Origin: an uncultured Collinsella sp.
GTDB lineage: Bacteria; Actinomycetota; Coriobacteriia; Coriobacteriales; Coriobacteriaceae
DNA length: 14,454 nt
Assembly (NCBI GenBank): GCA_934675795.1
Contig: CAKURW010000042.1
Span: forward strand, 1-14,454
Direction of reading: 5' to 3'
Notes under the pieces: generated by a model
What the model saw: the letters and a program-made list of their open reading frames with translations, nothing else
Told to the model about the DNA's origin: nothing
The model's database searches: none
Shown here: positions 7,407 to 14,454 of the stretch, piece after piece
How the letters are laid out: each line of letters starts with the position of its first letter
How positions within the stretch are numbered: the first letter of the stretch is position 1
Made by a program: the position numbers and the translations under genes

Positions 7407-9965
7407 TTACTTCCCAAAGACCTCTTCGGCGATACGAGCGCTCTCGGCGGCGTCCTTGGCGTAGTAGTCCGCGCCGATTTGCTTGGCGTATTCGGGGGTG
7501 AGCACGGCGCCGCCCACGATGATCTTGACGCCCGGAACCTCGGCATGGAGCAACTTGATGGTCTCTTCCATGGCGACGACGGTGGTGGTCATAAGCGCCG
7601 AGAGGCCGACGAGTTTGATATCGCGCTCCTTGACGGTCTTGAGTACCTCCTGCGGATCGACGTCGCGGCCCAGGTCAAAGACGGTGTAGCCGTAGTTATC
7701 GAGCAGCATCTTGACGATGTTCTTACCGATGTCGTGGATATCGCCCTTAACGGTGGCCACGCAGATCTTGCCCTTGTCGGCGATCTCGCCGGCGGGCATC
7801 AGGCGCTTGATGGTGTCGAAGCCCACGCGTGCGGCTTCGGCCGAGGCCATAAGCTGCGGCAGGAAGAACTTGCCCTGGTCAAAGAGGACTCCGACCTCGT
7901 CGAGGGCGGGGATAAAGTGGTTGTTGATGAGGTCCATAGCGTCGTGGTCTGCCAGCAGGCGCTCGGTCTCGGCCGCGATTTCGCCCTTGCGGCCCGAGAC
8001 GACCATGCGACGAATCGGGTCGTCGTTGCCGTCGGAGCCGGCGGTGCCAGCGGCGGGCACAGTGTCGGTCGATACTGCCTGGGCCGCTGCCGGGTTTGCG
8101 GCGATCTTGTACGGATCGGTCCAGCCGGCGTAGCGCTCGATATATCCGGTCGAGCCCTCGTCCTCAACGCTCAGGACGCGATAGCTGTAGACGGTGTCCA
8201 TAAAGCGCTTAGAGCCCGGGTTCATGATGGGGGCGTCCAGGCCCGCGCCAAAAGCGGCAGCCAAAAAGACCGAGCCCAGCAGCGGGCGGGCAGGCAGGCC
8301 AAAGCTGATGTTCGATACGCCGAGCGCGCATTTGACGCCCAGGCGCTCCTTGCACAGGGACATGGCGCGCAGGATCTGCTCGGCCTGGCGTTGATTGGTC
8401 GAGGCAGTCATGACCAGGCAGTCGATGAGGATGCGGTCCGGACCGATGCCGTAACGGGCAGCTTCGGCCACGATGCGCTCGGCGATGGCGAAGCGAGCCT
8501 CGGCGGTATCGGGGATGCCGCCTTCGTCGAGCGTAAGGCCGACGACGTTGGTTCCATAGTGGGCAACCAACGGAAAGATCTCATCCATGATCTGCTGCTT
8601 GCCATTGACCGAGTTGATGATGGGCTTGCCGGCGTAGCGGCGCACGGCGGCCTCGACGGCTGCGGGGTCGGTGGAGTCGATCTGCAACGGCAGCAGCGTG
8701 GAACCCTGGAGCTGCTCGGTCGCCTGCTGGATGATCTTGACCTCGTCGATCTCGGGCAGGCCCACGTTGACGTCCAGGATGTCGGCACCCTGCTCTTGCT
8801 GGCTGATGCCCTGGCTTACGACGTAGTCCAGGTCGCCGTCGCGCAGGGCCTGCTGCAGGCGCTTTTTGCCGGTGGGATTGATGCGCTCGCCGATGACGGC
8901 GATCTTGTGGCCGTCGCAGGGGAGGTCCACCACGGTCTGGGCGCTCGTGACCGACATGCTGGGCTTGCGGCGGCGCGGGCTGGGCGTGTGGTTGTCGATA
9001 AGCGTGCGCAAGGCTGCCATGTGCGCCGGCGTGGTGCCGCAGCAGCCGCCCACGACGCTCACGCCGTCCTCGATCATGCCGGCGACGGCCTTGGCGTACT
9101 CGGGGGCCTGGATGTCAAAGACGGTATTGCCGTCATCGTCCACGCGGGGCAGTCCCGCATTGGCCTGCACCATAACGGGCTTGTCGGTGACGGTGAGCAT
9201 ACGCGCGGCGAGTCCTCGGAGCTCGGCCGGGCCCTGGCTGCAGTTGATGCCCAGGACGTCGGCGCCGATGGCGTCGAGGGTGATGGCGGCGACCTCGGGG
9301 CTCGTGCCCAAGAAGGTGCGGCCGTCTTCCTCAAAGGTCATGGTGGCAAAGACGGGCAGGTCGGAGTTCTCGCGACAGGCGAGGACGGCCGCCTTGATCT
9401 CGGCCAAATCGGTCATGGTTTCGATAATAAAGAGGTCCACACCCGCGGCGACGCCGGCGCGCACCTCCTCGGCAAAGAGGTCGTAGGCCTCGTCGAAGCT
9501 GAGGGTGCCCAAGGGGCGAAGCAGTGCGCCGATGGGGCCGATGTCACCGGCGACGTAGCGGGCGCCGGCCTCGCGGGCACAGGCGACTGCCGCGGCAAAG
9601 ACGTCTGCCACGGTGGCGGCACCGTCGAGCTTATGGGCGTTGGCGCCAAAGGTGTTGGCGGTAATCACGTCGCAGCCGGCCTCGACATATTGACGCTGGA
9701 TATCAGTGATAACCTGGGGCTCCTCAAAATTGAGCAGCTCGGGCAGGGCGCCCGCCTTCATGCCAGCGGCCTGCAACATGGTGCCCATGCCGCCGTCGAA
9801 CAGCAGGTGTCCCGTGCCCTCGACGGCCGCACGCAGGCGATCGTCCTTAATGCGCAGATCGTCGATCGTGCGCGTCTTGTACGTGGCACCGTTGCGACGT
9901 GCGGCATCAACGGGTGCCGCCAATGCAGTGCCGTCAGAATCATGAGTGATAAGCGGAGTAAACAT
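7407..9965 (-). CDS. metH: Cobalamin-dependent methionine synthase without the C-terminal reactivation domain
   Basis: An 852-residue cytosolic enzyme that transfers a methyl group from 5-methyltetrahydrofolate through cobalamin to homocysteine. The homocysteine domain (about 50-325) has the zinc ligands Cys242 (INCSQ) and Cys308/Cys309 (GGCCGT). The pterin domain (about 353-620) begins with IAVIGERINPTG and contains DILDVNVGLPEID. After a low-complexity linker (about 624-650) come the helical cap (about 650-725) and the B12 domain with GDIHDIGKN (741-749), where His744 should be the lower cobalt ligand. It ends at residue 852, where the 1227-residue E. coli enzyme continues into its SAM-binding reactivation domain; that domain is encoded by the preceding gene. 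The ATG is set by AGGAG 6 bases before it, giving about 50 residues ahead of the first domain. Last of three genes in an operon with metF, 9 bp after the reactivase stop. Confidence 0.96.
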   Translation of the reverse strand: MFTPLITHDSDGTALAAPVDAARRNGATYKTRTIDDLRIKDDRLRAAVEGTGHLLFDGGMGTMLQAAGMKAGALPELLNFEEPQVITDIQRQYVEAGCDVITANTFGANAHKLDGAATVADVFAAAVACAREAGARYVAGDIGPIGALLRPLGTLSFDEAYDLFAEEVRAGVAAGVDLFIIETMTDLAEIKAAVLACRENSDLPVFATMTFEEDGRTFLGTSPEVAAITLDAIGADVLGINCSQGPAELRGLAARMLTVTDKPVMVQANAGLPRVDDDGNTVFDIQAPEYAKAVAGMIEDGVSVVGGCCGTTPAHMAALRTLIDNHTPSPRRRKPSMSVTSAQTVVDLPCDGHKIAVIGERINPTGKKRLQQALRDGDLDYVVSQGISQQEQGADILDVNVGLPEIDEVKIIQQATEQLQGSTLLPLQIDSTDPAAVEAAVRRYAGKPIINSVNGKQQIMDEIFPLVAHYGTNVVGLTLDEGGIPDTAEARFAIAERIVAEAARYGIGPDRILIDCLVMTASTNQRQAEQILRAMSLCKERLGVKCALGVSNISFGLPARPLLGSVFLAAAFGAGLDAPIMNPGSKRFMDTVYSYRVLSVEDEGSTGYIERYAGWTDPYKIAANPAAAQAVSTDTVPAAGTAGSDGNDDPIRRMVVSGRKGEIAAETERLLADHDAMDLINNHFIPALDEVGVLFDQGKFFLPQLMASAEAARVGFDTIKRLMPAGEIADKGKICVATVKGDIHDIGKNIVKMLLDNYGYTVFDLGRDVDPQEVLKTVKERDIKLVGLSALMTTTVVAMEETIKLLHAEVPGVKIIVGGAVLTPEYAKQIGADYYAKDAAESARIAEEVFGK

Positions 9966-9974
9966 CGGGGGCTC

Positions 9975-10763
9975 CTAATGGCTGGAATAGCAGGTGGTGT
10001 GGGCGGCGCGGAAGCGGCAGCTCTCGCGCATGCGGCAGATATTGCAGGTGGGGCGGGTCTGGGCGTCGTGGACCTCGCCGTCGAACAGGCCGATTACCGC
10101 GGTCACGCTTTTGGTGGGCATGAGCAGGCTGGTGGGCGTGACGGTAAGCCCGATGAGCCGCGTGGCGTTGAGCGCATTGACGATCGAGCGCTGGGCCGAG
10201 AGCGGGCAGTCACCGTAGCCGGGACTAAAGCGCCAGTTGCCGGCGAGCCCATGAACGGCGGCGTCCGTCTTGACCTGCTGGTCCATTTGCTCAACGGCGG
10301 CTTCCACGTAAGCGGAGCACGCGGCGTCGAGCACGGCTCCCTCTAGGGGCTGCTGGGCTCCCGTGGTGCGCAGACGACGCTCGGCGTCCATGCCGAGGGT
10401 GCATGCCATGAGTGCGGCAAAGCGGGCGTCTTTGAGATGGCGATAGATGTCGCGACCACGCAGCTCAACGTTGGTGCCGACCAAGCGAATGCAAGGCTCG
10501 CCCTGCTCGTCCACGCCCGTGGCATCGACGGCAAACACGCGCCGCACGCCACGGGGCTCAATGTCCAGTTCCAGACGCTCAACGACAAGCTCAATACGCT
10601 GCGACAACTCGGGCTCAATCTGCTGACCGCCGTAGCCCAGATAGCGCAACATTTCGGCACGGTCGACGCGGGGGTGGTGGGCAGCATCGATACGATAAAG
10701 CGCCGGCGACGCAAGGTCGGCCGGCACTTCGATAGCAGTTGTATCGATGTGCGGTTTTTCCAT
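9975..10763 (-). CDS. Stand-alone methionine synthase reactivation-domain protein
   Basis: A 262-residue protein corresponding to the SAM-binding C-terminal domain of full-length MetH. That domain rescues oxidised cob(II)alamin by reductive methylation. RFSPGYGDCPL (178-188) is the equivalent of the SAM-binding R-x-x-x-G-Y motif, and LLMPTKSVTAVIGL (213-226) follows as in MetH. Separate genes of this kind are known, for example in Thermotoga maritima. The last 25 residues hold four cysteines (240, 243, 249, 258; C-x2-C-x5-C-x8-C) that E. coli MetH lacks and that could bind a metal or iron-sulfur cluster. The ATG at 10763 shares one base with the metF stop (TAATG), which implies translational coupling. 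An open frame continues upstream to 11072, but that part lies wholly inside metF in another frame and looks non-coding. Confidence 0.93.
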   Translation of the reverse strand: MEKPHIDTTAIEVPADLASPALYRIDAAHHPRVDRAEMLRYLGYGGQQIEPELSQRIELVVERLELDIEPRGVRRVFAVDATGVDEQGEPCIRLVGTNVELRGRDIYRHLKDARFAALMACTLGMDAERRLRTTGAQQPLEGAVLDAACSAYVEAAVEQMDQQVKTDAAVHGLAGNWRFSPGYGDCPLSAQRSIVNALNATRLIGLTVTPTSLLMPTKSVTAVIGLFDGEVHDAQTRPTCNICRMRESCRFRAAHTTCYSSH

Positions 10764-11635
10764 TACCCCAGGCGCTCCATAATGGTTGCGGCGATTGCAG
10801 GACGATTCATAGTGTACAGGTGCAGACCGTCGGCGCCGTGCTCCTTGAGGTCGCAAAGCTGACGGGCGGCATAATCTACACCGGCTGCCTGCAGGCTCTC
10901 GGGGTCGTTCTCGTACTTGGCGAGGATCTTGATGACGGGGGAGGGCAGCGACGCGCCGCACATAAAGACCATGCGACTGATCTGTGACTTGCCCATAAAC
11001 GGCATGATGCCCGCGGTAATGGGCACGGTGATACCGGCCTTGTCGGCAAGCTCGCGAAAACGGTAGAAGCACTCGTTATCAAAAAAGAGCTGCGTCACAA
11101 AGAAGCTCGCCCCGGCGTCCTGTTTTTGCTTGAGGTATTCGACCGAAGCGTTGAGGTCCTCACAGGCAATGTGGCCCTCGGGGTAGGCTGCGGCGCCCAC
11201 ACAAAAGCCGGCGTCGACGAGCTCGGGGATGAGGTCGCGGGCGTAGGCATAGTCCGAGGCGGGCTTGTCGTCCTCGGTCGCGCCAGCGGGAAGATCACCG
11301 CGCAGGGCCAGGATGTTTTCAACGCCGGTGGTGCGATACTCGTCGATCTTGGCGGCGATATCGGCGTGCGAGCGGCCCACGCAGGTAAGGTGTGCCACCG
11401 AGGGTGTATCGAATTCGCTCGTAATCATATGCGCGATGGGGGCGGTGGTGGCACCGTTGCCCGAGCCGCCGGCCGAGCAGGTGACCGAGACAAAGCTCGG
11501 TGAAAGCTTGCACAGATTGCCAGCCACCTCGCGAGCCGTGTCGAGGGAAAGCTCGCCCTTGGGCGGGAACATCTCAAACGAAACGGGTGCGGTGCCCTGG
11601 GGTGCTGCCTGCTTAAAAACCTCGTCGACGCGCAT
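10763..11635 (-). CDS. metF: 5,10-methylenetetrahydrofolate reductase MetF
   Basis: A 290-residue flavoprotein that reduces 5,10-methylenetetrahydrofolate to the 5-methyl form used by MetH. SFEMFPPKG (19-27) holds the catalytic Glu21, and ILALRGDLP (108-116) holds Asp114, the residue that interacts with folate in E. coli. HLTCVGRS (82-89), AAYPEGHI, TQLFFDNECFYRF and LHLYTMNRP near the C-terminus complete the family pattern. Length matches the bacterial FAD enzyme (296 in E. coli). The ATG is preceded by AAAGGAG at 6 bases. It is the first gene of the metF-reactivase-metH operon, divergent from glnA across a 427-bp control region. Confidence 0.97.
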   Translation of the reverse strand: MRVDEVFKQAAPQGTAPVSFEMFPPKGELSLDTAREVAGNLCKLSPSFVSVTCSAGGSGNGATTAPIAHMITSEFDTPSVAHLTCVGRSHADIAAKIDEYRTTGVENILALRGDLPAGATEDDKPASDYAYARDLIPELVDAGFCVGAAAYPEGHIACEDLNASVEYLKQKQDAGASFFVTQLFFDNECFYRFRELADKAGITVPITAGIMPFMGKSQISRMVFMCGASLPSPVIKILAKYENDPESLQAAGVDYAARQLCDLKEHGADGLHLYTMNRPAIAATIMERLG

Positions 11636-11688
11636 ATCGTGCTCCTTTAGATACTTAAATAGTGTGATGTGTTGTAAGGATTCTACAG

Positions 11689-11707
11689 CACCACTGTGTC
11701 ACGGTGG
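11689..11707. promoter_or_regulatory. Imperfect dyad upstream of metF, candidate operator
   Basis: CACC...GGTG and CCAC...GTGG half-sites flank the core CTGTGTCAC; 13 of 17 bases of 11691-11707 equal their reverse complement. It is 54 bases upstream of the metF start and next to a minus-strand TAGAAT (11685-11680) that could be a -10 element, for which I find no good -35. I see no SAM or cobalamin riboswitch core in the 65 bases before metF. Confidence 0.3.
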
Positions 11708-11793
11708 AGTTTCACTCGCTATTCGGGGATACCAATCAAAGATGCCTCGCTATCGACATTCCCTATAGCAGAGCGGTCAATCTAGGATGGGGC

Positions 11794-11826
11794 TATAAAG
11801 ACTGGTATCTGATGCGAAATACCAGT
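11794..11826 (+). promoter_or_regulatory. TATAAA box followed by an 8-10-8 dyad, candidate glnA promoter with operator
   Basis: TATAAA (11794-11799) is one base from the -10 consensus. It is followed at once by ACTGGTAT (11801-11808) and ATACCAGT (11819-11826), perfect inverted arms 10 bases apart, where a start site would lie. A further GATACC half-site is at 11728-11733. I find no matching -35, so an activator may be needed, or this is not the promoter. A start here would give glnA a leader of about 255 bases. Confidence 0.35.
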
Positions 11827-12062
11827 TAATAGAGCCGCACCCCAAATTGACTACCCTTAAACCATGGGGAGAGGTCTGCAATTTATACAGTTGATTGGCT
11901 GTTGAGGGCGGCAACGCCGCCGCGATGCGGTAACCTCATTGATTGGTTTCGTGACAGCAACATAACGGTAATGTTGCGGAAACACGACGAGCCTAATCTA
12001 TGACTCGTTCGTTAGTAATCAACACCGCTTCTCACGCGGTGCCGATACGAAGGGAGTTCCGT
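11827..12062 (+). promoter_or_regulatory. Hairpin-rich leader or upstream region of glnA
   Basis: This 236-base stretch has three perfect hairpins: GGCGGC/GCCGCC over AAC (11907-11921), GCAACAT/ATGTTGC over 7 bases (11957-11977) and CACCGC/GCGGTG over 7 bases (12023-12041), the last ending 9 bases before the ribosome binding site AAGGGAG (12050-12056). TTGATTGG occurs twice (11891-11898 and 11939-11946). GTAAT-N6-GAAAC at 11968-11983 resembles the actinobacterial GlnR box half (GTnAC-N6-GAAAC) with one base off. No known glutamine riboswitch core is recognised. The hairpins are seen; regulation is inference. Confidence 0.4.
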
Positions 12063-14150
12063 ATGGCCGAACTTACTGACCGCTTCGGGACCATGGTGTT
12101 CTCTGAGGAAGTCATGAAGGACTACCTCCCCAAGGACATTTGGAAGCGCCTTGCTGCAACCCTCGAGGACGGTGAGCCGCTCGACCTGGATGTGGCCAAC
12201 GCCGTTGCCCACGCCATGAAGGTCTGGGCCATCTCCAAGGGCGCGACGCACTACGCGCACTGGTTCCAGCCGCTTTCGGGCATTACTTCCGAGAAGCACG
12301 ACAGCTTCCTGGAGCCCAACCACGACGGCACCGCCATTACCAAGTTTACGGGCAAGAACCTCATCCAGGGCGAGCCCGATGCCTCGAGCTTCCCCAACGG
12401 CGGCCTGCGTGCTACCTTCGAGGCCCGTGGCTACACCGCTTGGGACCCCACTAGCCCCGCCTTTATCAAGGACGATGTCCTGTGCATCCCCACGGCTTTC
12501 TGCTCCTACACGGGCGAGGCCCTGGACAAGAAGACCCCGCTGCTGCGTTCCATGACCGCGCTCTCGCGTGAGTCTAAGCGCGTTTTGGCGCTGTTCGGTA
12601 AGACCCCCAAGAAGGTCGTTCCTTCCGTGGGCGACGAGCAGGAGTACTTCCTGATCAAGAAGGACGCCTACCGCAAGCGCAAGGACCTGGTCATTACCGG
12701 CCGCACCCTCTTTGGTGCTGCTCCATGCAAGGGTCAGGAGCTCGAGGAGCACTACTTTGGCGCTATCCGCCCCACCGTCTCGGCCTACATGAAGGACTTG
12801 GACGATGAGCTGTGGGCGCTCGGCATTCCCGCCAAGACCAAGCACAACGAGGTCGCTCCCTGCCAGCATGAGCTCGCACCGGTCTATGGCGAGGTCAACG
12901 AGGCCATCGACCAGAATCTGGTCATGATGGAGAAGATGAAGCTCATCGCCTCCCGCCACGACTTGGTCTGCCTGCTGCACGAGAAGCCCTTTGAGGGCAT
13001 CAATGGTTCGGGCAAGCACAACAACTGGTCGCTTGGCACCGAGTCCGAGAATCTGCTCGATCCGGGCGACACCCCGCTCGACAACCTGCAGTTCATCGTC
13101 TTCCTCACCGCGGTGATTGAGGCCGTCGATAACTATCAGGAGCTCCTGCGTGCCTCCGTTGCCTCGGCCGGCAACGATCATCGTCTGGGCGCCAACGAGG
13201 CTCCTCCGGCGATTATGTCCATCTTCCTGGGCGACCAGCTTACCGAGGTTGTCGAGAAGATCATCGATGGCAAGGCTTCCGTCCATGCCACGCGCGGCGT
13301 GCTCGACTTGGGCGCCGATACTCTGCCCAAGCTGATGCAGGACAACACCGACCGCAACCGCACCTCCCCGTTTGCCTTCACCGGCAACAAGTTCGAGTTC
13401 CGTGCCTGCGGCTCCGAGCAGAACGTCTCCGACTCCAACCTGGTGCTCGATGCCGCCGTGGCCAAGTCGCTCAAGTCCTTCGCCGACGCGCTTGAGGGTA
13501 CGCCCGAGGATGAGTTCCAGGACGCTGCGCTCGAGTACTGCAAGAAGGTGTTGACCGATCACCAGCGCATCCTGTTCTCCGGCGACGGTTACTCCGACGA
13601 GTGGCCCATTGAGGCCGAGAAGCGCGGCCTTGCCAACAACAAGACCACGGCCGATGCCCTGCCCGCCTTTGTTTCCGATAAGGCTATCGCGCTCTTCGAG
13701 GAGACGGGTGTCCTGACCAAGGCCGAGGCTCAGTGCCGCTACGACTGCAAGCTCGAGAAGTACAACAAGCTCATGAACATCGAGGCTACCACGATGGTTC
13801 GCGAGGCGCGTCGTACCTATCGCCCGGTCATTACCGCCTATGCCACCAAGGTCGCTAAGGGCCTTGAGACTATTCGCGCCGCCGGCGCCGAGGCCGCCAT
13901 GCAGTGCGAGCAGAATACGCTCAACAAGCTCTGCAACGGTATCACTGCCATCAACGACTCCATTAAGGCGCTCGACGCCGTGCATCAGAAGGCCGAGGCC
14001 CTCGATGGCCAGGAGCAGGCCAATGTGTATGCACACGAGGTCGTTCCCGCTATGGATACGCTGCGCGCCGCCGTGGATGCCATGGAGGAGATCGTGGCCG
14101 CCGACTACTGGCCGGTTCCGACCTACGACGACATTCTGTTCTATGTGTAG
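12063..14150 (+). CDS. glnA: Type III glutamine synthetase
   Basis: A 695-residue ATP-dependent enzyme that joins ammonia to glutamate. Its length and order fit the GSIII (GlnN) class of anaerobes, not the roughly 450-residue [11 protein letters not shown] (190-197) and [12 protein letters not shown] (262-273) supply metal and glutamate-site residues. [11 protein letters not shown] (314-324) holds the active-site histidine, and [14 protein letters not shown] (371-384) the nucleotide and phosphate-binding arginine. No Tyr adenylylation segment of the GSI-beta type is visible. The ATG at 12063 is chosen for AAGGGAG 6 bases upstream. An in-frame ATG at 12000 would add 21 residues, but it lacks a ribosome binding site and covers a hairpin. 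Codon choice is strongly biased to C or G at third positions, suggesting high expression. Single-gene unit, divergent from metF and closed by a strong terminator. Confidence 0.97.
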   Translation: MAELTDRFGTMVFSEEVMKDYLPKDIWKRLAATLEDGEPLDLDVANAVAHAMKVWAISKGATHYAHWFQPLSGITSEKHDSFLEPNHDGTAITKFTGKNLIQGEPDASSFPNGGLRATFEARGYTAWDPTSPAFIKDDVLCIPTAFCSYTGEALDKKTPLLRSMTALSRESKRVLALFGKTPKKVVPSVGDEQEYFLIKKDAYRKRKDLVITGRTLFGAAPCKGQELEEHYFGAIRPTVSAYMKDLDDELWALGIPAKTKHNEVAPCQHELAPVYGEVNEAIDQNLVMMEKMKLIASRHDLVCLLHEKPFEGINGSGKHNNWSLGTESENLLDPGDTPLDNLQFIVFLTAVIEAVDNYQELLRASVASAGNDHRLGANEAPPAIMSIFLGDQLTEVVEKIIDGKASVHATRGVLDLGADTLPKLMQDNTDRNRTSPFAFTGNKFEFRACGSEQNVSDSNLVLDAAVAKSLKSFADALEGTPEDEFQDAALEYCKKVLTDHQRILFSGDGYSDEWPIEAEKRGLANNKTTADALPAFVSDKAIALFEETGVLTKAEAQCRYDCKLEKYNKLMNIEATTMVREARRTYRPVITAYATKVAKGLETIRAAGAEAAMQCEQNTLNKLCNGITAINDSIKALDAVHQKAEALDGQEQANVYAHEVVPAMDTLRAAVDAMEEIVAADYWPVPTYDDILFYV

Positions 14151-14179
14151 AACGTAACTGACATATCGTCACGGTATTG

Positions 14180-14214
14180 AGCCGGGGTCCGCATCGCGCG
14201 GGCCCCGGCTTTTT
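14180..14214 (+). terminator. Intrinsic terminator of glnA
   Basis: AGCCGGGGTCCGC (14180-14192) pairs with GCGGGCCCCGGCT (14198-14210), 13 bp with one wobble, over a 5-base loop. Five T follow (14210-14214). It lies 29 bases past the glnA stop. Confidence 0.95.
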
Positions 14215-14454
14215 GTTTGCGAAGGACGCTTTGAAGCCCGTTTTGCCGCCGATGTGCCTAGGTATAAAGGGCTATGGGCAAAAAACGTCAAATATGAGTA
14301 CTGTCACAAGTCCTGTAACATTATTTATTTGCAAAATATGTAGTGTTACGCAACATATGTCCAAGTACTTAGCCGATAAAGGTCGCGCGCGCAGACGTGG
14401 TGTAAGAGTGTCCTGAGGTCCGTCGCTGCAAGTCCCGATGTTACTCCTTCTTGA
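14215..14454. other. Gene-free, partly A+T-rich tail with short repeats
   Basis: No convincing gene. TATAAA occurs at 14263-14268 without a clear -35. The stretch 14281-14370 is clearly more A+T-rich than the rest of the window. It contains GTAACA (14315-14320) with TGTTAC (14344-14349), ATATGT (14336-14341) with ACATAT (14353-14358), and AGTACT twice (14297-14302, 14364-14369). It may be the control region of a gene beyond the window. A 40-codon frame at 14294-14416 lacks a ribosome binding site. Confidence 0.45.

Noticed and set aside
5979..10346. A 1455-codon open frame on the plus strand
   Set aside because: It lies antisense to UPF0210, metH and part of the reactivase, all strongly supported families. 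Its composition (rich in Gly, Asp, His, Ala, Val, Leu) is the typical mirror of G+C-biased codons, and it crosses the gaps between the three real genes.
10764..11072. A 103-codon upstream extension of the reactivase frame
   Set aside because: It overlaps the 3' third of metF in another frame, has no family similarity, and the TAATG junction gives a clear start.
11636..11800. SAM or cobalamin riboswitch ahead of metF
   Set aside because: I looked for SAM-I/SAM-IV and B12-box core sequences on the minus strand and found none; a covariance-model scan would settle it.
12000..12062. Upstream in-frame ATG for glnA
   Set aside because: No ribosome binding site precedes it, and the added residues do not resemble the start of type III enzymes.
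12012..14036. A 674-codon open frame on the minus strand
   Set aside because: It is antisense to the type III glutamine synthetase and shows the same mirror composition, with no family motif.
14294..14416. A 40-codon frame with a CxxC pair
   Set aside because: No ribosome binding site, it lies in the A+T-rich repeat stretch, and I recognise no family; kept only as part of the tail region.

Overview
The window is a roughly 60 % G+C chromosomal segment with dense, mostly single-copy metabolic genes. Protein style and content (type III glutamine synthetase, split cobalamin methionine synthase, UPF0210 protein, large NTPase-BTAD regulator, NagB of the 242-residue type) suggest an anaerobic gut actinomycete of the Coriobacteriia, most likely Collinsella. 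This is judged from protein and gene-order impressions only, not from a search. I see no phage, transposase, CRISPR array, rRNA or tRNA.

Layout. (1) 1-810: nagB (glucosamine-6-phosphate deaminase) and its intrinsic terminator. (2) 811-1198: a 388-bp gene-free regulatory stretch with direct and inverted repeats. (3) 1199-4198: a 999-residue STAND/MalT-like ATPase whose DNA-binding winged helix and BTAD repeat lie at the C-terminus. (4) 4197-4568: convergent yhbY with a minus-strand terminator that overlaps the regulator's stop codon. (5) 4727-5614: a class I SAM methyltransferase (minus), started from a GTG behind a strong AGGAGG and preceded by an intrinsic terminator. (6) 5666-5933: a gene-free stretch dominated by a 138-bp nested imperfect palindrome (5780-5917), the least explained element here. 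(7) 5934-7298: a UPF0210/DUF711 ('PFL family') protein (minus). (8) 7407-11635: a minus-strand methionine operon, metF, then a stand-alone MetH reactivation-domain protein, then metH without its own reactivation domain. (9) 11636-12062: a 427-bp divergent control region rich in hairpins. (10) 12063-14150: type III glutamine synthetase (plus) with a strong terminator. (11) 14215-14454: a partly A+T-rich, apparently non-coding tail.

How the genes work together. MetF makes 5-methyltetrahydrofolate, MetH transfers the methyl group through cobalamin to homocysteine, and the separate reactivation protein supplies the reductive remethylation that a full-length MetH carries as its C-terminal domain. 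The metF stop and the reactivase start share one base (TAATG), and metH follows after 9 bp, so the three products are probably made in fixed proportion. NagB releases ammonia and GlnA assimilates it, but they sit at opposite ends of the window and nothing in the sequence links their control. The strongest leads for new biology are the 5780-5917 palindrome, the hairpin-rich glnA leader, and the regulator with its DNA-binding module at the C-terminal end.
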